Shown here piece by piece: positions 1 through 11,280 of a stretch of DNA of 64,000 bases (positions are counted from its first letter, which is position 1; each line of letters starts with the position of its first letter). The DNA is from Lanius collurio (Eukaryota > Chordata > Aves > Passeriformes > Laniidae): the NCBI GenBank assembly GCA_020086605.1, contig JACBWW010000045.1, positions 6,167,857-6,231,856 on the forward strand. Reading direction: 5' to 3'. The notes under the pieces are model-generated. The model saw nothing but the letters and a program-made list of their open reading frames with translations. It had not been told where the DNA came from and did not search any database. Both the position numbers and the translations under genes were made by a program.

Positions 1-2228
1 AATCCAAAATCTGTGGTAATGAGAGTAAAAAAGGTGCAGTTCATCCACAGGGGAAAGTATTGCATCTTTTTATAAGCCTCTGACTAATAATTCTCTTTAA
101 AGTGCTGATCAACTTGAGCACAGTGATGTCCCCACTGAGTAAAGATTAAGAGAACTTTTGAGGAGCAGCTTCTGGCACAGCTCCACCACAGCCAGGAAAT
201 AATGGCACAATACTTCCTTCAGTTTAAACTGTTTATCTTGGTTACACAAAATAATTCCACAAGGTATGTTGGGCCGTCTTTTCTGATTTAGGGATGCAGC
301 CTTCAGAAGAAGAAAGCTCAAAGAGAAGCGAGTTTGGACTCCGAGAGCAATTCTTGCAACAAATGTTCATGTTATTGTCCTCAGAGGGGTTCATAAGCTC
401 CTGCCCTACATCCTTTCTTTGAAAGCTCCTTGTCTTGCTTGGAGTGTGTTAGCACAGCAGAGAGCTGGGAATGGCATTCTGTCATCTCACCCACCAAAGA
501 GGGGGAAAATAAAAACCCCCACACTGAACTGATAGAAACTGGAACCACACTGGGCTCTGAAAAATCACACCAAGGAGGTGATAAGCAAGGTTTCATTGTC
601 TCCTTTTTCTCCCCAAACCCATTCATTGATTAGAGACTCATTACCAGATGACATCGGAGCCAAAATTCTGCCTTCAGCCATTATCTCAAAGCGAAAATAT
701 GTCAAGAAGATTCATCTGGACAGCTTCTCTGCAGGAACACACAAGGCAGGATAAAGCATGCCCCACAGGAGACATCCTACAGAGCTCCTACAAGTTTTCA
801 GCAGTGTTTCATTGTGGATGTGGAATTCCTTCAAGTGCCTGCACCTCCCACCCCCCTGAAGGTACAGCTTTGCAAGCCTATAACTACAAGGCTGGGAACA
901 TAATGAGCTCCCTGCAGACTTCTTCCAAACACATGCAGAGGGATGTGCAAAATATAAAGTAATATTGCTAATTAGGCAGGAAAAAAGCCCTGTAATTCTT
1001 GTTCCCCAAGCAGCTGGGCACTCCCCTTCCACTGAGGGCATCGGGGTGACCTTGTCCCTACAAAGCTTGGCCCTACTGTGGAAAAACTGCAAAATGCTTA
1101 CATGGCTTTCTGAAACTCAACTTTTAATGCTGCTGGGAGACCAGTGGCTTTTTTCAGGAACATTCTCTGCTATCTATACTATAGATGGGAGCTTTCCAAT
1201 GAGTGGCCAGCTCCTTTATTGACAATTATATTGATGGTTTAATAGCAGAAGGAGAAAACAAAGATAAACTACAGTCACACATGTGGCTCTTTCCTGTGGC
1301 ACATTGATTAGGGAGTGGTGAAGTCATCAATGGCAGTCGATCTACAAGATAAGTTACTGCTACAATCCCCAGTGATCTTCTCTTTCCTGGAACTCTTCAC
1401 ATTTATAAGTTAACATACCTTGTGCTGTTAAGTTTACCTTTAATAAATGAGGTTTAGTTCAAGCCATCTTAAGTCTCATGCTGAAATATAAATCCAGAAA
1501 GAATTATTAAAACACAGAGTGACCACCCATAATTGAATAACCTCAGTGATGACAGACTGGGCAGGAAATAATAACCCACCATAAATAGAATATAATTGCA
1601 GTAAAGCATCGAGAGCTTCCTGGAAGTTTTCAGGGAAAACAGTTTGTCTGGAAATATCAATGCAATAAAGCCCAAATTTCCCACAGAAACGATTGATTGT
1701 GCATTAAAATCCTTTCACAACAGCCCAAGTAGATGTTTCTAGAAGATTGGAATTTCCTTGCCTTTGTGTGGCAAGATTTCCCCTGCATTAAATGGCAGAG
1801 TTGCCAGCACCCAGCCACTCTGGACCAGGAAACAACTCATCTGTCTTGGCTCAGCTGTCTTTACTCATTATCATGGTCTGGAAGCTGGGCATCATTTAAA
1901 ATCTTGGATTTAGGATGACTTGGAATAGGACATCTTTTACACGCCAGCTTCTGCAGGCTTGAAATTATTTTGGAAATCAACTGCGACATGACTGCCACCG
2001 TGGTACAATTCTCTGAGTTTAAATATGTTTTTGCCAATAAATACTTAAACAGAAAATAAAACATTTATAACTGAAGGGTAACAAAGTTATGTGGCTGAAT
2101 AATAAGATTTAACGTTAAACTTGATCAGAAATTTGAAACTTATTTCTTCATGTTTCCTTGAGCAGTACACTCAGCAGTAGAATAACTCAGCAGTAGGCTG
2201 CAAGAGGCTCATTTAAAAGAGGAAACAT
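1..2228. other. Unique non-coding sequence, no feature recognised
   Basis: Mixed-composition DNA with only short overlapping reading frames on both strands (126 codons at most). None shows a domain, signal peptide or conserved motif, and none is framed by convincing splice sites. No CR1, LTR or simple repeat was recognised. It could be intergenic or intronic. Confidence 0.6.
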
Positions 2229-2403
2229 AGAGCCAAACCCAACAGAAAAGGAAAAAATAATAGAGCCAAATCCAACAGAAAAGGAAAAAATAATAGAGCC
2301 AAACCCAACAGAAAAGGAAAAAATAATAGAGTTAAATCCAACAGAAAAGGAAAAAAATAATAAAGCTAAATCCAACAGAAAAGGAAAAAAAAAAAAAAAA
2401 AAA
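2229..2403. repeat. 33-bp A-rich minisatellite, five copies, ending in poly(A)
   Basis: Five head-to-tail copies start at 2229, 2262, 2295, 2328 and 2362, a period of 33 with one 34-bp step. Each unit holds a core like CCAACAGAAAAGG followed by AAAAAATAATA. The last copy runs into a pure A tract of about 19 bases. Because 33 is divisible by three, the minus strand stays open through the array and encodes an 11-residue repeat rich in F, S and G. That open frame is a by-product of the period, not evidence of a gene. Copies 4 and 5 are the most diverged. Confidence 0.92.
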
Positions 2404-5400
2404 GAGGGAGAGAAACATTGGGAAAGCAGCAGCAGAAATTCCTTCCCAATGCAAATTCTGGTATCAAAAGGCAGGCAAAGTCTCCCAGCTCCTGAAGCAA
2501 AACGAACCAAATGAGAAGCACGAGACAAATGGCAGTGCTGGAACACATCTCACAGGTAATTCACTCTGAGAAATTTCACTGCACAGAACTTCTTCCACAC
2601 ATAATTAAGAGCTGTCAGGATTTAGGTAAAGAGTTGCTGGAAGGTGGGGTAGTAATTGCCATCTTCCACTAGGAATAGATGTAATAAATAGTGAAGATCT
2701 TTCACAAAACAGTACCTGCCTTGAGAACAGAACTGCTGTCTCTGTCACCTTCAAAAACACATGGAAATCTGCTGTGGCAATTGAACTCAGAAACAAGGAA
2801 AAGCATTGCTGGATAGTGCTTTGCATATAAATGTGTATTAGAGCAAAAAGCTAGAGACTACAGAAGAGATTCAGACTAACTGAGCATTTGGTAGGGTGGG
2901 TGAAGGTGCTGGTATAAAGGCTGGCATCTCCCAGCAAGTCTTTCTCCACCTCTCATTTGCACCTCGTTTTTCACCAACATTTTTAAGGGATAAAACTGGT
3001 GAATTCTTTGTAAAGAAGCTAGACTGCGGTTTTTTAAAGTCAAAAAAATCTACATGCAGCACTTTTGCTCACTCCCTTTGTTCCTCCACCTGAAACACCT
3101 GTGGGTATTTGCCTGCCCATGACTTAGCACTGGAATCACCTCTGTTCTGCTCCCTTCTGCCCAACAGCCACACCACAGCCCTGGGTACCAGCACAGAAAC
3201 CCTCAGAGGGCAGTGCCTCTGTTACTGTGAGAGGGCTATTTGGAGTGGTGCCTTTCTGCTCTGAGAGCAGGCTCTGCAGGGGCACTGCCAGGGAAGCTGC
3301 TCAGCCCAGCTGGGAATGCACATCCATCACCCCCTCGTTCAGGGGGAAACTCCTCACTGCTTTCCTCTGGGAATCACCAAAACCTCAGACATTAAACTGT
3401 TGGACAGAACCAGATAAAAGTTTTAAACTATTAAGATGAAATGCTTGGAAAGATGACCCATGAACCAAGACTTTAAACAGGATTTTTGCCTACTAAATGG
3501 ACCTTTATCAAATGCTGTAGAAGAGAAAAAGGAAAGTGATGAACATCTCATGCAGAACAATTGCATTTTCTCCTCTCTAACAAAGTAACATTCATCATCT
3601 CCTTCCTTCCCTGCCACATTCTCCTACTTCCTTCAAGTGATGCATTTGAAGTTGAACATTTTGCTTTACCATTTTATCTGTCAAGAAAAATCAATCTACT
3701 GGAGCTCACAGATCTTTACATCCATTTTCTTCCTTCCTTCTTCTCTTATCAGCCATATTTCCAGTGATTCCAACAACTACATTCTCTAAGTGATGTATCA
3801 ACAGAACTTAAAATCATTATCTTACATAATCAGTTATGATAACTATCTCACTGAACACAAAAAATTAAGTAAATAGCTTTCAAGGATGAATATTAAAAAA
3901 TCTGAGGCAGCAGGAATTGCAATAATTCAACAAATGTGTTTCTTTGTTTTAATTTGTGTAAGTAAATTTTGAATAAGGTCCTAAAAAAGTTATTTAGTGA
4001 TTTAACTAGTGATTTCACTTGTAAATCAGTTTTATTTCATAGCTTTCCAATAAAATTTAATGTCTTGCACCTGGACTTCATACACTACACTCCCAAATTT
4101 TGAGGTGTAATATCTATTTTTCAAAACTAATACTCTCTATGTAAATTCATGGATTGGCTGCTTCCTCTTGGAGGTGGAATGGAAGTGGTGGAGGCATTTC
4201 AAAACAGCTTTAATGTGGCAGCAAATACATTAACTCCCAAACAGCACATGAACAAATTTTCTCTCTCCAAGCCAACCCATCCCCATAACCTTCCCAAACT
4301 TTACTTGTTACCAAGGACCTTTCTTTCTGCCTTTATTTTCTCTGACACAAAAGCAAAACTCTTTGCTTCTCCAATTCTGGCAGTTGCTGAACTACTGAAC
4401 AGAAGAGCACATGGCCAGTACTTCCAGTAGTTTATTCCACTTGAAGTGCAAAATGTCCAATAACTGGATATATTGGAGAAGGTAATTAACAACAGCAAAA
4501 AAAAAAAAGCTGACTCCACTCCATAACAGAGATGCAGAGATGCTCAGAATCACTCCAGGAGCTCATTTCTTAACTGACAAACTCCAACAGGGTCACTCCC
4601 AGGTGGCTCAAAGAGCTGACTGATAATTCACCTACAAGGAGGTCTTTCACCTCACTTAAAAGAGCAAAACTACTTAGATTGCAGGGCAAAAAGTTTTATT
4701 TTATTTGTTCAGTGGATTGACAAACCCTTTTGCATGAATTCAGCTCTGTAAGGAACCCGGAGCAGCAAGGCTGGGAAATAACCAGCAGGAGGCAAGAGGA
4801 GCCTGCAGTGTCCTCCCAGCTCAGTGCAGAGGCACCAGGGGAGCAGCACAGCCAAAGTCCTCCAAAAGCAGAGGCAGCCACCAAAAACAAACCCACCCCA
4901 GAATTCCAGGTCACTGCAAATCACCTTGCTAGAGTCAGGCAACGTCAGCAAAAGGAATTAATTAATATTATCTTCAAACATGTACAATTCACAAAACAAG
5001 CTTCTCTTCACTTCCACCAATATCGAGGGTAATTTTTTCCAGCCCTGTTGGTGCCCCACATAACTCTGTCACACATCCCTCCAGGTGCCTTTCTCTGGCA
5101 AAGTCTGAACACGGGACAGCCACGAGATAAAGGTTCACAGAGGTCTTATTCTGCAGGGTGGAATTCCCCTGGCTGCCATTCTTACAGCGATCTAGGATAG
5201 CCTTAAGTTAGAGCCATCTGGTTTTGCTGAGAAGTGCAAATTCTGCTCATCTGCCCCAAAAGATCCAATTAATAGTTGTGCAAAACCACTTTGAATGTAC
5301 CAGAGATAATGCCAAGAACAGCAGTAAAGAGAAGGAGATTTGAAACATTGCTCAGGTTTTTTTGTTTCTTAAAGAACTGTTAATGGAACAAGCCTAAAAT

Positions 5401-8400
5401 GCATCACACTCCCAACTAGCACTGAATATGCTTCTGTTATAAGAATTTTTTGTGCTATCTCTACACTACTGAAAGTTTTCTGCTGAATAAGAATGGACTT
5501 GTTTTGATGAGTTACCCAATTTATAGCTTCCTCTTATGGTCTTGTAGGGCACATGCCTCAAATTATGAATAATTATGTTAACATTAAAAATCTATGTTGA
5601 GCTCTGGGGACATTTTCAAGGCTTCTAAGATATAACATTGGGTATATTTTTTAATTTTTATTTCATAGTTAAGAATTTAAAAAAGAAAAACAAATTCAAT
5701 TAGGAGTTAACTCAGTTAAATTTAGCTTGAAACTTTTAGGATCTCTGTAGGGTCTCAATATTTCAATAGTTTTGTCTGTAGAGCTTAGTGTATGTATTAA
5801 AATAGTCAAAAAAATTTAGTACTATTTTTAAAGAGTTCAGCTCTACACAAAACTTTCTTACCTGCTCTTCTATGTTAGTGTATAATTTTTCAATTTACCT
5901 TCAACTGTAGGATTCCTTTTTCCCCACTCTATACACCAAAATTACACTTTGTCCAAAGGTGGTTTGAGGTACAGGGAAGTTTGGTTGGATGCAAGGTCCT
6001 GGGAGAAGCCAAAAAAACATGAATATAAAGAATAGAGGAGGAGTTTAATGTTAAACTACATTCATTGGGAAGGGGGAGAGAAAAGCAGAGGCATCATGTG
6101 AGTGTCTGGCTGCTTCCCATGCATCATTAACAGGTTCCTTATTAAAACATCTGGGAGTTGTCTTTAGTTTGTGTCTGCAGCCTGGAGAGATTATGTTCAC
6201 CAGCACCTGCCAAAAATCCTCCTGTAGCAGAAGCCACTATTTATTAACAACCATAAAGGGAAGCACTGATGTGCAGAGCAGCTCTGCCACAGAAAACAGG
6301 GGTTAAATGATGCAGGAAATTAAAGGAGGAAGGAAAGGAACAGATCCTGCAATGAATCCTGGCAGGTCTCTTTGAGGAGAAGTCAACGTGCTTCACATAA
6401 AGGCATCAAGAGCTGCATGGACTCTCCTGGTGTCTGTCCCAGGGCCCTGTCAGAGCTTCGATGTGTCCTCACATTCTGCTCAGAGCAGAGTAGTGGACAA
6501 CCCAAATAATCCCTGAGCAAACACCCAGGCCAAAAATAAACCCTAGAGCAGTACCACTACTCACTTTCAACGAGGAACCCTATGGAAAGAGAAGTGTGCT
6601 TTTCCTTCTCTAGCACTGAAACAGTTCTTGGAGGAAGTTCTGGCTGTGCACTTCAAGTCATGAGCAAAAGGTAACTTATATCGACTTTTTTCTCCTACAA
6701 ATCTTAACAGGTTTCTGCATTTTTGAAAGGGGTGTTGACAGAATCCTCAAATGGGTTACAGTGCCAGAGAACAAAAAGGGAACTGTGATCTTTTATTGAA
6801 GAACTGAAAGCCTAAATTCAAAGACAATTCCAGCTTTAAAGAACTGTAATGCAAGAGATGTAATTTTCACCTGTCAAGGTGCATTTCCTTTTTTGAAGCC
6901 CTGCTTGGTTTATTCTGGCTGGCTGCAGAGTAGAATACAGAGCTTGATGCTCCAATATGTCTCAATGAACCAAAAAATTTGCTAGATCTAGTCAATAGAT
7001 ATATTTCTGTAGTGTTTGAAATCCTGCCTGGTTCTCAGGTCTTTTATGATCAAATACCTGACTTGTCCAACTCCATATGCAAGAACACCTCTGTAAGACA
7101 GCCACTCAAATCGAGTGTTCTTTGAAAGAACTGAGAGGAACTGGTACTTTTAGGCTGCAGTCCCAGTTTCAGGAACATCAGCACCCTTCTTAGGCCTGCC
7201 TAGCAATGGCTACCAAGTTAAATTTGGGAAACATTTATCAGATAGGTGCAGTAACACAAATTCATCTCAAAATCACCTCCCAAAAGACCCACTGGGAAAT
7301 TGCACTCCTGTTACAGCCATTGAGGAAACACATGAGTGTAGGGATTGGATACACAGAGCTTGGGAAGAGGCTTAAAAACAGTTTGTTCCTACTGGAACAA
7401 TGGCAAGACAGAGCTTTCATTACCTTTTTAAAATAAGAAGCTAGACAAGTAAGAAGAAATTAAATATCTGAAGCAGTAACAGGACTGTATAGAGAGGGGA
7501 AAAGTGACATATTACCACATTACCATTTGGAGAGACATCTGCACTTTGCTTCCAGAACTCCTGAGGATTCTTAACTGATAAATTTCCATACCACAGTTCA
7601 AAGCTCACATGCCTAAATCACCAGTTACAGACTTTAGGACTAAAAGTCGTAAATGCTGGCTTGGACATATGTCTCTTTGAGTTATCTTCTTTGGGATTTT
7701 GATATTTGGATGTGAATGTTACCACCACCATCCCAAATGCCTCTGATCAGCATAAAGCTAATTATATGCTGCTATTAAAGGAGATTATATTAGACACTGA
7801 CAGTTGGAAAGGCCTAATGACCAGATGGATAGAAAAATAAGAAATCAAGCCATGTTTTTCTATAATAAATTTGCCAGAATTTTTATAGGCATTTTTATCA
7901 TCAGCTTCATTATTTCATGCTGCCATTAAAAAAAACCCAAACGAACAAACAAACAAAAAACCTGAAATCCAAACCCTAAACACAACTGGAAAAAAGTCAA
8001 GAGAGAAAATGCAATTAAGCTTATACTGTCAGCATAATCCATCATTAATCATGCAGGTCAGTACTGTTCAAAAGGTGAAGATTCTTCTGAATATCCAGCA
8101 CGAGTTTGCAAACCACCCACGGGTATTCAGTGCTACCCTAAAAGAATGGAACAGAACAAACAAGCATCTGTGGCACGTGTGCAAATCCTCAGAGAGAGGG
8201 CACCCAGACTGGGGCTGTTCCCATCACAGAGAATCTTTTATTTCCCCCAAGCCCTGCAGGGCTGGGATGACCCAGGTGGACAATTGGCAGCACCACGGAG
8301 AAGCTGTGGCACAAGGAGTCTGAAGAGTCGGGGAAAGGGAACTCTCCCAAAGAGAAAGACAATTAAGAATCAACTTCTCTCACCAGTTGCACCAAATCTA

Positions 8401-8470
8401 GCTAAATTTAAACATCCTGAGCATGCTTTATTCCACACCTTCTCACTGAACCATCAAGTTCCAGAAGAAG
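2404..8470. other. Unique non-coding sequence, AT-rich between about 5.2 and 7.1 kb
   Basis: No interspersed repeat or gene was recognised. Reading frames reach 104 codons and look random. A CTCF-like 14-mer (12 of 14 consensus positions, core AGAGGGCAG) lies on the plus strand at 3200-3213 and a second 12/14 match at 4792-4805; both are within chance expectation. A short A/C-rich stretch at about 7926-7965 is low-complexity. Confidence 0.55.
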
Positions 8471-8580
8471 AGAAGTTAAAAGGGACCTCTGGAAGTCATT
8501 TAGTCCAACTCTGGACTCAAAGGAGAGACAAATTAAAGGTTACTGCTCAGAGGCTTAAGTGATTTTGCATTTCATAAAGA
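8471..8580 (-). mobile_element. CR1 LINE remnant, 3'-end fragment (antisense)
   Basis: The block AAAAGGGACCTCTGGAAGTC followed by ATTTAGTCCAACT is the recognisable reverse complement of the CR1 3'-terminal region found throughout bird genomes. Only about 100 bp remain, and the sequence decays towards the right. CR1 is a chicken-repeat-type non-LTR retrotransposon whose insertions are usually 5'-truncated. No coding part is left, so this copy is inert. Edges are approximate. Confidence 0.75.
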
Positions 8581-9249
8581 TTCACGCATTTCAGTCAAGC
8601 AGCTGCATTTGAACCTCTTAGGAGAATCAAAAAAGAAAAGAAAAGGCAAAATCTAAATTCCTCCTTTCAGACAGTAGTAAGTCATTTGAACAAGTAAAAT
8701 TTTAACTCTTTGCTCTGCCTTTTGAAGCAAAAGCAATACCTAACCTACCAGTCCAGTAAAAAAAATAAACCACTTGGGCAATAATGTGACCCCAGGCATA
8801 GGGTGAGGAAGGAAGGGTTTTTTCTCATAATTTAAAAAGCTCAAAAGGTAAAAGCCTAGGCTAGCCCAAAGCTCAAATAAGATTTAGTGTAAGAAAGAGA
8901 TTAAATAAATTATTAGTGCAAAGATTATGCCAGACAACAGCATTCTTCCTGAAGGACAGGCTTTTTCTAGCCTAGAAGCTTGGTTCTCATATTTTACATT
9001 CTTTCTCCATCTGGTCAGGGGCACTTTCTACATTCGTGAATCAGAGATCAAAATCACTGTGACTTGTGTAAACTCGACCTTTAGATCCCTTTTTAGAATT
9101 CTGCAGTCAAACCTCTCACATGAACATCAACAAAAAACCCATCCACAGAAAGCCTCCACCTCACCTCAGCTCAGTTTTATTCCCCATGATGGAACAAAGA
9201 CTCCCCCACCCTCCTGCTCTTACCACCCTCACTACTATCCATAATCTCT
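8581..9249. other. Unique non-coding sequence
   Basis: Moderately AT-rich DNA with no recognised repeat. A 105-codon frame at 8927-9244 has no family resemblance, although its C-terminus is serine-, proline- and histidine-rich by composition. Confidence 0.55.
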
Positions 9250-9420
9250 ACTACTTTGTATTATCCTCACAATAAGCTGGGTTAGAGATTGATTAATAAT
9301 CGAAGCAGAGTTGAAGTGTTTAATCAATCTGAACAACAGATTATTGCTTTGTGTACCACAAAGAAAGACAGATTATCCTTTTATTATTGATTAAAGTAGC
9401 AATGCTCCTGCCAGCTCTAT
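9250..9420. promoter_or_regulatory. Candidate cis-regulatory module: triple ATTGATTA cluster
   Basis: Three exact copies of the octamer ATTGATTA lie within 106 bp: plus strand 9288-9295, minus strand 9321-9328 (read as TAATCAAT) and plus strand 9386-9393. This octamer fits the known preference of ONECUT/HNF6 factors and overlaps TALE/HOX (PBX-type) half sites. Between the second and third copies, 9347-9363 forms an inverted repeat (CTTTGTG, TAC, CACAAAG). It carries SOX/TCF-like CTTTG cores and a RUNX-like ACCACA. The density is seen directly; enhancer function is inference from motif content. Confidence 0.35.
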
Positions 9421-10949
9421 TGCCTTTATTTCTAAATATTTTTGCTCAGCAAGTTTTCAACTTGTACCAGTCTTAAAGACAAAAAAACCCACATTTGTTG
9501 GAGCTTTATACTTATTGAGCAGCTTTCTGCCATAATCCCCCTGCTTTTCTTTGGTGACATAGTAGGTGTACCACACATTAGTCTATTGACAGTGCCTTCT
9601 TCCCTCACAGCAAATGCACTGAGCATACTCACACTTTCCACAGACTCTTCCATCTTCCCTTTGTTCAGCTAAAATTGCTTCCATCTTGGCTCCTAACACA
9701 GCTCCAGAGAAGTGGTGATAATTTACAGGGAAGCACCCAAGTTGCATCATTTTCCAAGAGGGTGGCTTGGCACTGGGCTGCACACATGGGGAAGTGCTGC
9801 AGAAGAATATAATCAAAAGAATTAATTCAAGATGAAAACCAGCTTGAGGTGGGCACAGATACACAAAATCACCAACACAAATCACTCAAAATGTTCAAAT
9901 ACCACCAGATATAAAAGTCTATATGGTCTTTAGATTGAAATTACTGCTAAAAAACTTCAAAATGTAAGAAAAACCCCCAGTGAGGTGAAAGGAGAAAAAG
10001 GAGAACCTCACTCTGTGCCCACAGAACAAGACTAAAGTGGTGGCTTTTCCCTGCTGCCAGGGAGATGAATTAGAAGTAGGCAATTCTTCACTGGAATTTG
10101 GTGATGAACTGCATCACACCACTTCAATGAAATAGTTTCCAGCACTGCACTGAGATGTTTAAGCAGAGATTTAAGAGAGAGTTCAATGGATTAGATGACC
10201 TCCTCCTTCAGCCCCGTTTCTTTCTGATTGTGTAAATGCTTCCAAATAAATTATTTACGGACATTGTGCTAGAGATAGGATTTGTTTATTCTCAGATTTA
10301 CCAGACTCAAATCATTTTCATATGAAACTTTTGTGTTAAGAATTTGCTCTTTAACCTTAACTTGAAGGAGAAAACTATTATTCTCTGCTCAAAATCTCTG
10401 AATGATGAACCAAGATACTAATGCAAAACTGAGGCAGCAGTGCCAGTGGGATTTTTCATTGTTGTGACTGGAGACCTTTCGCTGTGTTGACATCACCACA
10501 CAAACACTGTGGTCTCTGAAACTGCAACTGCTCCCTTCCAACTGAGCTCCCACTTGCCACTCTAGAAACATCATTCGTCATAATTCTTCAGGGAGTTAAA
10601 GAAATACACTGGTTTAATCCTGCCTCTTTGCATGGTGTCCCCCTGCTTCCAGAGACCTTGGCTCTTTGTGAGTGGTCTGTGGGATTCATTGCTCCTGAGG
10701 GGCAGCTTCAGCCCCAGTGACACTGAGCCCTCCTCATGGCCTGACTCTCCCTCTAATTACAGCCCCAAGGGGTAATTAATTAAAAAGACCACAACACTTG
10801 TGGATTAAGCAGCACAGTACTAAAAAACTGATACATCAATAAATAAAAAGGCACCTACTAAACTCCCAGCTAGTATTAATGTAGAATTTTGTCATTTAGT
10901 GCACTGCTACACACAATTATAAAGTCATTATGGATCACTCCTGCATATT
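9421..10949. other. Unique non-coding sequence
   Basis: No gene or interspersed repeat was recognised. Short frames up to 100 codons overlap on both strands and appear random. The palindrome-like TTAATTAATTAA-type AT stretch near 10.77-10.79 kb is low-complexity. Confidence 0.55.
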
Positions 10950-11280
10950 ACAAATCACTGAACCAACAGGGTTCAGAGGGACCTGAAGGAACATCTGGTC
11001 CAACCACAACTCAGCACCACCACAATCACCCCTGAACTACAACCCCATATGCAGGTGCCTGAACACCTCCAGAGACAGTGACCCCACCACTTCCCCAGCT
11101 CATTCCAGTACCTGAGCACTCTTTCAGTGGTTCAGGGTTTTTTTCTAATACCTCATTTGAGCCTCCCCTGGTGCAACCTGAGGCAGCTTCCTCTCATCCT
11201 TTACTTTGATACCCAGTAGAAGAGACCAACCCCACCTCCCTACAACCTCCTTTCAAGGGAGTTGAAGAGACACACAACTA
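10950..11280 (-). mobile_element. CR1 LINE fragment (antisense)
   Basis: About 330 bp read as the reverse complement of the CR1 3' region, with its characteristic blocks in the expected order. These are ACATCTGGTCCAACCAC near 10,990, CACCTCCAGAGACAGTGACC near 11,065 and TCATTCCAGTACCTGAGCAC near 11,101. They continue with CCTCCCCTGGTGCAACCTGA near 11,163 and CCCTACAACCTCC near 11,239. The element is 5'-truncated, as is usual for CR1, and its terminal short repeat at the left edge is degraded. No reverse transcriptase coding sequence remains, so it is a fossil copy. It is strong evidence for a bird or other reptile genome. Confidence 0.93.

Noticed and set aside
2187..2546. 119-codon minus-strand frame with an 11-residue repeat
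   Set aside because: Open only because the 33-bp minisatellite period is divisible by three. There is no signal peptide or domain, and the ends lie outside the array in ordinary non-coding DNA.
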